A stretch of DNA of 64,000 bases from Astrocystis sublimbata (Eukaryota > Ascomycota > Sordariomycetes > Xylariales > Xylariaceae): positions 124,001 through 188,000 of the forward strand of contig JAJNNY010000056.1 of NCBI GenBank assembly GCA_022453515.1, in the 5' to 3' direction. The notes under the pieces were generated by a model. That model did not search any database and had not been told where the DNA came from. It saw nothing but the letters and a program-made list of their open reading frames with translations. Made by a program: the position numbers and the translations under genes. Of the stretch, positions 12,201-22,682 are shown in pieces. Position 1 is the first letter of the stretch. Each line of letters begins with the position of its first letter.

Positions 12201-12823
12201 ACCATAGTCATTATACCCCTTGCTTGTCTATACAGTCTCGAGTCCCTAGCATCCTGGCCTGGGTCCACGTCCTCGTAAGTAGACGTTCCATACCTCGCAT
12301 ACCTACTATTACGAGTCTCCATACCTACTCCCCCGTCTATGCGTGCCCGGCAATCGCCAATCGCGCTACCTAGGTAGGTAGGCCGTTGGACGGTGCTGAG
12401 GTGAAAGACGCCGGCTGCACAATCGCAAGCCTGCTCCGGCTTTCTTCGCGTATACCTTTGTCTGCTGTACGCATACCTCCTCTCCGCTCCTGCAGTTCCA
12501 CACGGACGCCGAGCAGAAGCAGAAGCAGAAGCAGAAGCAGAAGCAGAAGCAGAAGCAGAAGCAGAAGCAGAAGCAGAAGCAGAGGCAGAGGCAGAGGCAG
12601 AGGCAGAAGCAGAGCAGAGCAGATGTGTGGTCGCATCGCCTCCACCCTGCTGCGTCCTGCGTCCCTGCTGTCGTGCCGCCTTCGTCCCTCGCATGGCTCT
12701 TGTGTCAGCTTGACTTGTCCGACCAGCCCGACTGATCGAGCTCCTATCCAACGCTGACCGCTGGCTGACCGCCAGCCAAAACCCGAGAGCCCGAGCCGAG
12801 CCGCCCATCAGCCCACTGCAGCC
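9255..12823. other. Long gene-free stretch upstream of the ArfGEF gene
   Basis: About 3.6 kb with no convincing gene. It contains short repeated motifs: CTCACT units near 11868-11886, TAGGTA/TACCTA clusters near 11925-11950 and 12367-12383, and the hexamer repeat at 12513-12622. A 67-residue minus-strand frame at 9998-10204 is open but resembles no family. The right-hand part presumably contains the promoter and 5' leader of the Sec7 gene. Confidence 0.4.
12513..12622. repeat. (GCAGAA)n / (GCAGAG)n hexanucleotide microsatellite
   Basis: About 110 bases of nearly perfect six-base repeats, GCAGAA for most of the length and changing to GCAGAG and then GCAGA near the right end. It lies 200 bases before the ATG of the Sec7 gene, so probably in its 5' leader or core promoter. 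The strand asymmetry (purine-rich on the plus strand) makes open frames of Arg-Ser or Leu repeats on both strands; I treat those as artefacts. Confidence 0.95.
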
Positions 12824-15800
12824 ATGTATCATTCCCCAGAGCAGAGCCGACGGCCCCAGAGGCAGCGCCCCGAGCTGAACCTGGACACTGCCGCTGCCTC
12901 CTCCAGGGCGCGTGATGTGGCCCCCGATCGCAGGTCCTCCCTCACTGCCAAGGGTAGGCCACCTGTCTCGAGCCGGAGCATGAGGCTGCCCGCCTCTGGT
13001 CCCGCTGCCCTTTCGAAACAGAAGTTGGACGAACTGTTCCTGGGCGATGATCTCCCCACCGGCGCCGAGCCCGAGTCCCGCAGAAACCGTATGCCCGGCA
13101 GGGACTCCCACGACCTGTCCCTCCCTGACCAGAACATCACACGCGAATCCCTGCTGGGGAACATGCTGAACTCGCTCGACCAGTTCTCGCTCAGCCAGAT
13201 CAACACCCCCGTTGCCCCAACCTACGACGACGACGACGACCCCTACGGCGTTCCTAGGGGCGATGCCTTCACGAGATCTATGACGAGCGCCTCCCACCCG
13301 CCAGCCAGCGCCTACACTGCCGGACACGGACACGGCTACAGCTACAGTTCCGATTTCGAAGTCTTTGACGACGCTGCCAGTAGGCTATCCAGCCAGGTCT
13401 CGCGCGGTCGCCGCAGTGACAGCAGCTCCGGCTTCCAGTCTGGCTTGCCCAGAATCAACAGCATGCGCGAACGGAGCCACCCGGCCGTCTCGGGTAGAGG
13501 AGCCCTTCATTCGAGAGGGGGCAAGACGAGTAAGAGCAGCAGTATCAACAGCTTCGAAATAGGCGGCGGTGGCGGGTATGCCCAGGGCCCGCCTTCGCAG
13601 CGATACGGTCATGCCGTCAGTAGGAGATCTTCTAGTGTCGATTATGGTCAGCGAACGTCCCCCAGCTCGCCCGCTTCCCGGAAGGCGGAACTCCCAAATA
13701 CCTTTTTGGTCGACGATTATGAAGCAGCCCCCACGCCCACAGTCCCTGCTGGTCCTCGTCGCCCTTCGCAGCAGACGTATTCCTCGGCTGTGATGCCATC
13801 AGCTCCTCCGTCAGAGTACGAGCCGAGAACACCCGACCGGAAGTGGGAGTCGAGATCTCGAAGCGGTACACTCAAGACGACACAGCCCAAGTTCGCTACC
13901 GCGCGCGAGCCTGCCCCTCCGTTGCCCTCACTCGACATTAACTCAGCTCCCGCCCCGCATGTCGGCTATGGGAAATCAAAAGACGCCCAGGTAAGCACGC
14001 CAGCGTCTGCTCCTCCGGTGAAAGAGAAGCAGGGGTTCTTCAGTAGGTTGTTTGGGGCTTCGCGATCAAGCCCGAGCTCTGCGGTGGAACCTTTCCCTAC
14101 GCCGACCTCCTCTGTCGCCACCGAGCCAATACAGGGAGGCCTGAGTAAGACCAACAATGCTGTGTCTCAAATGAAGACTCAATCCGCCCCACCGACGCGC
14201 GATTCGGATTCAACTCGCCAGATGCCACATGTCATCCAGAAAAAGTCGTCTTTCTTTAGGAGAAGGAAGAAGTCCGTAGCTGAACCTCCAATGCCACCCC
14301 TCCCCCTTCCCGCCCAGATTGATATTAGCAAGGCAATGAGCGGCAGTGTTCCGATGGCCGAACCTAGCCCTGTCAGCAGTCTACGTCAAGTGATGAACCC
14401 ATATCTAAAGGGCCAGGACGTCTCGACTCCCCGCCGAGATAGCACAATGCACACTCTCGAGACGGAGAGAATGACCAGAGGATTCTCCCCGGAGTACGAG
14501 CCCAATCCGAATGCCACCATCCGCACGGTGAAATCAACCTCGGCCCTCAAGAATCAGGGTTCGCGATGGCGGAACCAGCTGCAGAGTCCTAGTCGCAGTC
14601 CGCCGGATGTGCCCAACAAACTAGCTAGTGACTCTGCGTCCACCACGTTCCTCCACGACTGCAGTGACGATGGCGAGAAGGGGCCAGCCAGTGGTCGCAA
14701 GCAGCGACAGCGAGCGCAAACCGGCAAGCCCAGCTCACCAGGAGCCACCGACAAGCTTCGAACGGCATCAGCGTCTGTGGGACCTCGAGGCACCACAAAA
14801 GTTGCCAAATCCACGCAGAATCTGCTACTTCAGACAAACTTAGGCGAAGATAACGGGACTCTTGCAAGCTTGGAGGTTCCTGCTGGAAGCAAGAGACACT
14901 CCTCGGCACGACCTGCCTTGAGCAGATCAGGTAGCAGTGTACCCAGCGTTACTATTGATAGCTCACAGGCAAGTCCTCGGATACCGAGCGGTCCTCTAGA
15001 CGAGCCCGAAGTGTCAGTCGGCGAACCAACCGAGGACGACCGTCAAAAAGCTCAAGGTATTTTCGACGGTGATGAGGACTTCATCCAGAAAGAAAAGGCA
15101 GCTGCCTGGATGGGTGAGGAGGGTCCGATAAGGCAGCGGACCTTGCGCGCGTACATGGATCTTTATGACTTCGAGAATCAGAATGTGCTCACTGCACTAA
15201 GGCAGATCTGCTCTAGACTGGTGTTTCGGGCTGAGACCCAACAAGTCGACCGCATTTTGGTAGCCTTTTCAACTCGCTGGTGCGAATGCAATCCGAATCA
15301 CGGATTCAAGACTACTGGTAAGTGCCCATTGCCCTGTGGCGTTTAAACCTAGAATGCTTACCAACTCAGATGTGATTCATACAATGTGTTACTCGATCAT
15401 GCTCTTGAACACCGACCTGCATGTAGCCGACATCGATCAGAAGATGACACGAAGCCAATTCGTCAAGAACACCATGTCGACCATTACTCAAGCCTTGGTA
15501 GAATCGGCTCCTAGGGCGCTGAACCGCCCCAGCATTCTATCCTCGAAGAACTCCTTGCTTATCCCGACTAATTCCGATACTTCTACACCTGGTGATAACG
15601 AGCCGGAGAAGCTGAGTTGGAGAGCATCATTCAACCCAATGCCTCGCTCCGAATCAGCACTTGGCTTTCTCGGCGACTCGGGGGCACACGCGGACCCATG
15701 TGGACCCTTAGTGAAGACACCTTTTGATGGCCCGATCCGGGCCTGGGAAGGCCAAGTAGAGATTGTACTCAAGGACATATACACATCTATCCGGGAAGAG

Positions 15801-17363
15801 AAGCTGCCGCGTTTTGGGGCCGACGTCAATTATCAACAACCCCCGCCACATAGTGGATTAGGTGTGATAAGCAGACTTAAGCGTACCCCCAGCGTGCTTA
15901 GCAAGGCACCATCTGAGAGCCAGGCTTCCCTCCGTGGTCGCATCAATGAGGCCAATCGACCCCAAGCAGGCCGGTGGGCTTCGAAGAGTAGGTCTCGTGC
16001 AAGACTTGGCAACGGATTTTCTTCTAGTCGGACCAGCTTGGAAGACGGCAATTCAATCTGGAGTCCCTCCGCCTCGTCGGCTACCTGGAGTCGACACTCC
16101 CTTGGGCGCACCCAAGCCTCAATGTCCATCGATTCGTTTGGCTCAGGCTATCCCAATGGCGATTATCAGCAGTCGATTGGGTTTGCCAATGCGCTCAGCC
16201 AAGCTATCATTAGAGATGACTATCCCATTGGCAGCAGTTCCCAGTCTATTCTAAGCGAAGATTTCCAGGGTACCCAGCTCCTCGAAGACGAGTCGCTTGA
16301 ACTTCTCGGGCCCCCGTGGGTCAAGGAGGGTATTGTCTCTCACAAGCATCATCTTGACGGCGTTGACAAGAAGGCTAAGGATCGCAATTGGACCGAGGTG
16401 TTTGCCGTAGTCCAGAAGGGAACCATGAGTCTTTTCTCGTTCTCCACTAAATCTATGCGCCAGAAAGCTCGCACTGGCCGTAAACCTGCGGCCGGTGCCG
16501 TAGTAGGCGGTGGTAATTGGCAAGAGAATGCAACGAGTCTGGGTTCCTTTTCGCTACGACAAACTCTAGCTTCAGCTCTTCCACCGCCTGGATATTCTCG
16601 CAATCGTCCACACGTTTGGGCATTAAGTCTACCTTCTGGTGCCGTGCACCTTTTTCAAGTCGGCACACCTGAAATAAGCAAAGAGTTTGTTTTGACAGTC
16701 AACTATTGGAGTGCGCGCTTGAGCACTCACCCTCTCGTTGGCGGCATCAGCAACGTGGAGTATGGCTGGAGCGATGCAGTGATTAACAATGCTCTGATCG
16801 GGGTTATGGAGGAGCCAGCTGCGACTCCTCAGCGGCCAGGCAGCGCCGCAGCGGGCCGGACTAGCACGCATAGCCATAGCCGCCAAGGTAGTCGTCAAAG
16901 CAGCCTACGCTCCTCGTTCGATGTGGGTGGAAATACGCGTACCAAATTGCCAGGAGACCGAATACATATCGCCGAGTGGTCACCACCGTCACAATCCTTG
17001 CGACCGAGCCAGTGTTCCGAATCCGAGCAACTGGAGACCCTTGTTGCCTATGTGAAATCTGTCGAAGACGAATTACAGCAGCACAATCAGTTAAGGTCGC
17101 CGATGCTCCTAGCATTCACACCTCGTGGTCATAATGCGGCCAAAGCCATGGCGAACTGGGAAAGAAAAAGTAGCTACCTCCTCCGGGAGATTGTCAAGTT
17201 CAGAACATATCTCGACAGCCTACAACACGCGACCGATCGGCGCAACGAGATCTACGACGAACGCGACAATGCGAGACGCGCAGCTAGAGGGGAGGAGATT
17301 GACGACTCGGCAAGCACACATAGCGGCGAGGCTGCTGATATGACACTAAGGGTTGAAGGTTGA
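12824..17363 (+). CDS. Sec7 and PH domain Arf guanine nucleotide exchange factor
   Basis: Predicted protein of about 1,495 residues that activates Arf GTPases during membrane traffic. Exons are 12824-15317 and 15370-17363, joined by a 52-base GT-AG intron that splits the Sec7 domain. The first 740 or so residues are low-complexity Ser/Pro/Arg-rich sequence with many likely phosphosites. The Sec7 domain starts near residue 742. Its active-site block reads VFRAETQQVDRIL, with the catalytic Glu near 804, followed by CNPNHGFKTT and, after the intron, CYSIMLLNTDLHVADI. A PH domain covers about residues 1145-1275, and a short coiled coil (ETLVAYVKSVEDELQQHNQL) lies near 1385-1410. The Sec7-PH order and the ETQQVDRI version of the motif resemble the fungal Syt1-type exchange factors rather than the large Gea or Sec7 proteins. 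The exact orthologue is an inference. Confidence 0.92.
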
Positions 17364-17629
17364 ATAGAGCTCCTTTGACAATGGGCTATCCGAGATTTGA
17401 CTAGCTGTTGAACACTCTTGATGATAACGACTACTATTGATACTGATAATACCACCGATACCCTATGAAGCGCGGCGAATTGGCTTCAGCTTTTGCACAA
17501 TCATTATCCCCTCCTGAAAAAGGCACGCATGCGCTTTTATGTATGCCGAAATCTTAGCTACAGATGCCTAAAAAGTCCATGAGTTCTCCTGATGCATAGG
17601 AGTGGGACATGGGGAGAGGATGAACAGTT

Positions 17630-17646
17630 GGGGGGGGGGGGGGGGG
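17630..17646. repeat. Poly-G tract (17 G)
   Basis: An uninterrupted run of 17 G about 270 bases after the stop of the ArfGEF gene. Such runs are error-prone in sequencing, so the exact length is uncertain. Confidence 0.85.
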
Positions 17647-18389
17647 TGTCTTTTTCATTTTCTTTGTACACGATTGCGATATACTATGTACTATATCTAA
17701 TAGAGCGAACTTAGCACGCTGCCGGTTTGTACTAAGTCTGCAAAACAGTGACAAAGCAAAGGCCCTGCTCTATCCCTCGCGCCCCCTGAATGAAACCCCT
17801 TGAGTAATCCACATACCTACTTTGGAACTTTTGATTTTGTTTGAGTCGACGCGACTCCACTCTTTGTGGGAGGCGGCGAAGGGAGAGGATGAGAAAAGGG
17901 AGGGTGAGTGAAACGAAAGAAAGCGGAGGATATGAAACATTGGAAATGCCATGGTCTCTTTTCTTCTCGAATTTGGACAAATATAGGCTGTTCCCAGGGC
18001 TTTCTTTACCTTGGATTGTGATTCGAAAGATACATCTCGATAGGGTATGTGCATACTTGGTATACCATGTCGGGAATACTTTCGTCACTTGCAAGATTCG
18101 AACATCGATTGTGTGTTGTCAATGGACTCGATTTCATTGGCGTACCTCAACAATGGAATCAGAGCAAGGGGAAGCCAACATTGGATTAGTGGTTGGAGCC
18201 ATAGTAATGACTTCGGTTTTATGACAATGTCACAGTTTAAGAACGCAAATTCTTATTTGCAACATATATCCCCTGACTAATAACATTCATATCGAATCCT
18301 AAGCTCACTAGGTAGGTAGGTAGGTAGTAGAAGTTTAGATATGCAAATACCTAAGTAGTTAAAGCATCTCCTATCGGCTTAGAAATCAC

Positions 18390-18420
18390 ATGTATGTATG
18401 TATGTGTATATATATATATT
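18390..18420. repeat. (GTAT)n / (TA)n tract
   Basis: Simple-sequence tract of GTAT units that grades into TA units, about 300 bases before the PIPK-like gene. Confidence 0.8.
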
Positions 18421-18723
18421 CAAGATAAAGATGCTACATTGGTTGTAAGCATGCATGGATTAATCGAATGGGGAATTTACCTGTGGACGTGCAGTAACTC
18501 AATTTTCGTGCCGTAGGTACTGCAGTGACGTCACCTAGCGTAGTGCATTGGGTTTCCGTGTATGCTTCAGCTTCAATCCCAACTACAACATTTCATGACT
18601 TCATGCGCCATCTTTACTCAATCAAGTACCTAGGTATCTACCTAAGGTAGATATTGTCGACCGACCCACTACTTATCTAATACCAGCAGTTGGTGATTGT
18701 ATGCACACATACAAGTGCTCAAT

Positions 18724-19827
18724 ATGACGCGTCGCGCTGTCCTCATCGCGCGCTCGGTCATCTACGCCATTTTAACCTCGTTGCCCAATGGCAAACCTGC
18801 TCGCAGGCCATCGTCTATCTCTAGAGCCTTGAGATTTTTCCGTCTGTTCTGGCTGACCTTCCGCCTTCTTCGCCCTGACCTGTTCCGGGCCCTGCGCGGC
18901 ATATGGGAAATCAAGGAGGAGAATTACCGAGCGAGCTTTGGTGCCGAGAGCCTTCACAAGGGTGATAGCGACAGGAAGAGGATAAAGAAGGAGACGAAGA
19001 AAGACATGTTGATCCCTATGGCCGACATGGGATTCAGTGGGTCGACATTCTTCCGCACGAGTGACGATGCCTATCTCGTCAAATCCGTCCCGCGAGCCTT
19101 CGAGCATGACTTCTTCAAGAACGAGCTGCTACTGCCCTACGCAGAACATATGCAAAAGTACCCCACGAGCTTGCTCGCTCGCATCACCGACTTGCTTGAG
19201 AGGGCACATATGAGCATAGGCGAGCTCCTGGGTCTCGCACCCAGTCACCATATCGTTATGGAGAATATCTTGCACGGCCAGGACGGCACGTCAGATGCTG
19301 CATCCAGGCGGAAATGGGAATCCTGGGATCTTAAGCCCATGTCTTTCTTCTATCCCGAGAGGGATGTTGCTGGTGGCGCACTGACCAGCGCAGCCACCAA
19401 ATCGAAGCTTGCAGATGAGTTTGAGGGCAAGATCAAGCTCACCAAAGAACACGCCGCCCAGTTGCGCGTGATGCTAGAGAGGGACACGGATTTCCTCGCG
19501 GCCAACAATGCAGTCGACTACTCTTTTTTCCTCGTAAGAATCTCGGCAACTAACGCGGCAGACCCTTCATTTCAGCTGCCAGCAGAATCAGCCATACCCA
19601 GTTGGCGGTCAGGTATCCTGTCGAGCGACGGCAAGGAGATGTACAAGGCTGCTATACTGGACTTCTTCTGGGCGAAACACACGTTCCACGCCAAGATGAT
19701 GACGGGGCTTGTCCAGGGTTACAATCTTATCGACGAACAGGGTCCAATGAGTATCACCGCAGAAAGCAACGAATACCGGCAGAGATTCATGAAGATGTGC
19801 TCCGAACTTGTCGAGATCGAGGAGTAA
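18724..19827 (+). CDS. Phosphatidylinositol phosphate kinase (PIPK)-like protein
   Basis: Intronless gene for 367 residues. The frame is open slightly further upstream, but the first in-frame ATG is at 18724. Several PIPK family blocks can be placed. A G-loop-like MGFSGSTFF (about 102-110) is followed by the lysine-bearing YLVKS (118-121). HHIVMENIL (175-183) corresponds to the hinge and SWDLKPM (200-206) to the DLKGS block. NAVDYSFFLVRI (262-273) corresponds to the MDYSLL block with its Asp, and AAILDFFW (309-316) to the metal-binding IID block. Compared with standard PI4P 5-kinases the domain is compact. It lacks an obvious C-terminal activation loop of basic residues, and its N-terminus is very basic (RRPS, RALRFFRLFW), which could bind membranes. 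It is likely to act on phosphoinositides, but substrate and activity are inferred only. Confidence 0.78.
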   Translation: MTRRAVLIARSVIYAILTSLPNGKPARRPSSISRALRFFRLFWLTFRLLRPDLFRALRGIWEIKEENYRASFGAESLHKGDSDRKRIKKETKKDMLIPMADMGFSGSTFFRTSDDAYLVKSVPRAFEHDFFKNELLLPYAEHMQKYPTSLLARITDLLERAHMSIGELLGLAPSHHIVMENILHGQDGTSDAASRRKWESWDLKPMSFFYPERDVAGGALTSAATKSKLADEFEGKIKLTKEHAAQLRVMLERDTDFLAANNAVDYSFFLVRISATNAADPSFQLPAESAIPSWRSGILSSDGKEMYKAAILDFFWAKHTFHAKMMTGLVQGYNLIDEQGPMSITAESNEYRQRFMKMCSELVEIEE

Positions 19828-20607
19828 CGGATTCTTCAAGCAGTGGCTGGATTTGAGTCAGAAGGGACATGGGAAGATTATCGATATTGGCCAGACAGAA
19901 GGGTGCAAGTGGTTTGAGAGACGTGTGTTCAGGCTTTGCAGGCTATGCTCTATGATACCCTTCTCTGCACATGTCAGATCATGATTGACGAATTTTTTCT
20001 CCTCAAGTAAACCGTTATACTATTTATTGTTCGAAAATCAAGTGCTCAGAGGTTCTCATTTCTTAAAGCAATGGGGCTGAGCCTCTGTCCATGATTGAAT
20101 AATCCTTATCTCGCTGTTTGACATTCAAAGTGGACTATCATGCTATGTCTATATCGGACGGGAAAAGCAGAGGAAGCTAGTGGGCGATTTTCTCAAATAC
20201 TGCCAGTGACTTCGACCCCATAACGGCCGCTATAGTAGTTTCGAAGTGCTATACAAGTTCAATTTCTGCCATGTCCTAAAGGCATGATAGAGAAGCAGCT
20301 CCAAATGAGACTTGGGACTTTTTATCGACAAGGACACTCTTCCCCCCGTGCACGCACACATACACGTATCTGTACATATCTTAAATGTAGTAAAATGACG
20401 ATATGAAATATTAACCTTGATAGGAAGACCGTGCGCCTGCCCAACCTTAAAGCCTTGCTCTATACTAGGAGCTGTTCCTAGTAGAACTTGCCATGTGAAA
20501 GTAGTCCTGGACCACCGCTCACTCGTAACTTGGCACTACCTGATGCTGCAGATGCACTATACACAGACACTGGATAGAAACCAAAGATATCAACAACAAC
20601 CTTCCAC
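19828..20607. other. Convergent intergenic spacer
   Basis: About 0.8 kb between the 3' ends of the PIPK-like gene (plus) and the SGNH hydrolase gene (minus). Only short, unrelated open frames; no repeat or RNA gene recognised. Confidence 0.4.
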
Positions 20608-22095
20608 TTAATGCATACGACCCCGGCGTAACCGTCGAGTGTGAGCTCGAGTATTCTTTCCGCCATCGGCCTTCGCCATTTCCTGCTCCTCCGCCGTTTG
20701 CTGCTCTTCCTCGGCGTCCTCAAGATCCCGCTCCGCATCACCGTCGTCCATGATGTCGTTCTTGACGGGCGCCTCAATCCAACCCTTGGCATCCACTTCG
20801 AGGATATCCTGCTTGAAGATCTCAGCCATCTTCTCCCAGCCTTCGAAAGTTGGGTGCATGTTGTCTTCCTTGATGTCCTCTGGTAGGACACGGTCGGGAA
20901 TGCCTTGATCATAGTGCTGCTCGGACAGGAATATATGCTTGCCCTCGCGCTCTACGTCTACGGCGACCTGACGGATCTGGGCATTGATGCTCTTGATACA
21001 GCGTTCGAATGCTGGGTTTGGGCTCGTCACCAACGTCGACAAAATCACGGTGGTGGTAGGGGCGGCCTCGAACAGGAAATCGACCAGGTTTCGAGTGTAG
21101 TCGAAACCATGCGCGGAACCCCAGTGCCGCTCTTGGAAGCAATCGCTTGACCCGGCGTTGATGATGACCAGGTTCGGCTGCATGTCCGGAACCGCATCCA
21201 TTGCCTTCTCGTGGAGGATCTGGATCGGGGTCGCGGCGAAGGCTTGAACGTCGTTGTCTTTGAAGTGGCCGAACCGGGCCTGTTACGCGAACGAGAAGTT
21301 AGTCACACACACGGTGCCGAGGGCGAGTCTCAGTGGTCGATATACCGTTCCGACGAAGTTCACTTTATTCCCCAGGGCTACCATCCATTCGCGCAGACGC
21401 ATGCGATAAGCCGACTGGCGGGGGTCGCCCAGTGTCATTGATGCGCCTATGAACATTACGCGCAGAGGAGCGCCGCCGGCCAAGGGCTGTATGACAGGCT
21501 TCGCTGGCTTGTTATCGGCGATGGGTGTCGAGCTGTACTGGGAGGAGGGCACCGCGGAAGTTGTAGGCGCTGGCTTGGGTAGATCTTTCTCCAGCGACTC
21601 GTCAGGGATCGTAACTTTCACGGGCTCTTCATCTTTGATGGGCTCTTCGTCTTTCACTGGTTCATTCTGATTCTGAACCGGCAAGTCGCCGTTCTTCTCC
21701 CCGGGTGCGGGTTTGCCATCGCCCTTGTTCCCGTTGGCTTGCTTGCCTCCGGCTTCCTCGATGACACCGTTGGGGATCGGCCGATCGTTCTTGTCGTTCG
21801 GTACGCCGTCGATGATGGGCGTCTCGTCTTTGGTTTCTTGAATGGGCTCGCCGCCATGGTTATCGGGCCCCTTGAACTGGTTGCGCACGTAGTCGACGTC
21901 GACCGTGCCTGTCCCCCAAAGGATAGCTGCTCCTAGTGTTAATAGCAGTTCATTCTATAGGTCGGAAGGGACGGGGTTCGCGCTGGTTTGCATACCCAGT
22001 AAGAAGAAGATTCCGAAGACTATCACCACAGATTTGCCGAGCCGCGAATACTGCCTCCATTGCGCGCCGAGGCCGCCTAATCGTGATTGTGCCAT
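20608..22095 (-). CDS. Membrane-anchored SGNH/GDSL hydrolase
   Basis: Predicted type II membrane esterase of about 452 residues. Exons on the minus strand are 22095-21996, 21932-21346 and 21279-20608, with GT-AG junctions that keep frame. A single N-terminal membrane segment (VVIVFGIFFLLGAAILWG) spans the first intron. It is followed by a charged Pro/Glu/Lys linker with tandem PVKDEEPIKDEE-like units. The hydrolase domain carries the SGNH blocks: FIGASMTLGD (nucleophile Ser), INAGSSDCF (third block, with Ser-Ser-Asp instead of the usual G-x-N-D) and EDNMHPTFEGW (Asp-x-x-His). The layout around the Ser (GASMTLGD, then VNFVGT) resembles carbohydrate esterase family 3 and related fungal lipase-like enzymes. 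The C-terminus is an acidic Glu-rich segment with a basic end. The natural substrate is unknown; an acyl ester of a glycan or lipid is likely. Confidence 0.85.
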
Positions 22096-22682
22096 CGTAT
22101 TTTATGATAGCATAAAGCGCAAGTTTTGCATCGTTGATTCTCTCAATCTCACTTTATTCCCGAGTTTTGCTATGATTTTCAGGGGCCCATAGCCAAAGGT
22201 CTCGCCAAGGTCGATGACCATGGCTAGAGTCTTGGCCGACGCCAGAGGCCTTGGCATTCTTACACTATCATGCTAGGTGGAACAAAGAGAACCACAGCGG
22301 CTGAACATGAATAAATAGTACATGAAGCCATTTTGAAGTTGATCCTGTCATGACGGTACTTTGGGCTGTCGCAACACGCTACCGAATCTCTATGTTTGGA
22401 CAAGTTGAAGGTTCGAATGGAGGTAGAGACAAGCAGGATATGCGGAATTGGAGGAGACGACGAGAATGAGAAAACAGGAACGTGTCTAATTAGGGATGTC
22501 GAATAAGCACTCTTCCTTCATCTTGGTGCTTACCCCTAGCGAACTTAGTAGTACGTGTAATAAATTTAGCATATGCCCCTTGTATAATCGTGTCATGTAT
22601 CTTTTTACGAGTCATCAAGGACTTCATTATCTACCTAATATTGCCTTATCCTCAATTTAGCTCGGTAGACCAGGGGGCACTA
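22096..22682. other. Intergenic region
   Basis: About 0.6 kb between two genes on the minus strand; it contains the promoter of the SGNH hydrolase gene and the 3' end of the zincin-like gene. No coding or repeat feature seen. Confidence 0.4.

Larger units (their letters stand above)
17364..18723. other. Intergenic region with mononucleotide and dinucleotide tracts
   Basis: About 1.4 kb between two genes on the plus strand. It contains a run of 17 G at 17630-17646, a TATG/TA tract at 18390-18420, and TAGGTA-type motifs near 18310-18328 and 18628-18652. No credible gene is seen; overlapping open frames of 94-127 residues around 17732-18224 on both strands lack any family features. Confidence 0.4.

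Noticed and set aside
12386..12757. Arg-Ser repeat open frame resembling an SR protein
   Set aside because: The Arg-Ser run is only the GCAGAA microsatellite read in one frame, with no RNA-binding domain around it and no link to the downstream gene's frame.
12170..13333. 387-residue minus-strand open frame with an Ala-Ser repeat
   Set aside because: Produced by reading through the hexamer microsatellite and the antisense of the ArfGEF N-terminus; no domain and implausible repeats.
17732..18224. Overlapping open frames of about 94-127 residues on both strands downstream of the ArfGEF gene
   Set aside because: They overlap each other on opposite strands, have no family features and include AT-rich sequence typical of an untranslated region.
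22400..22440. GGTTCGAAT sequence resembling a tRNA B box
   Set aside because: The surrounding bases do not form a cloverleaf or an A box at the proper distance.
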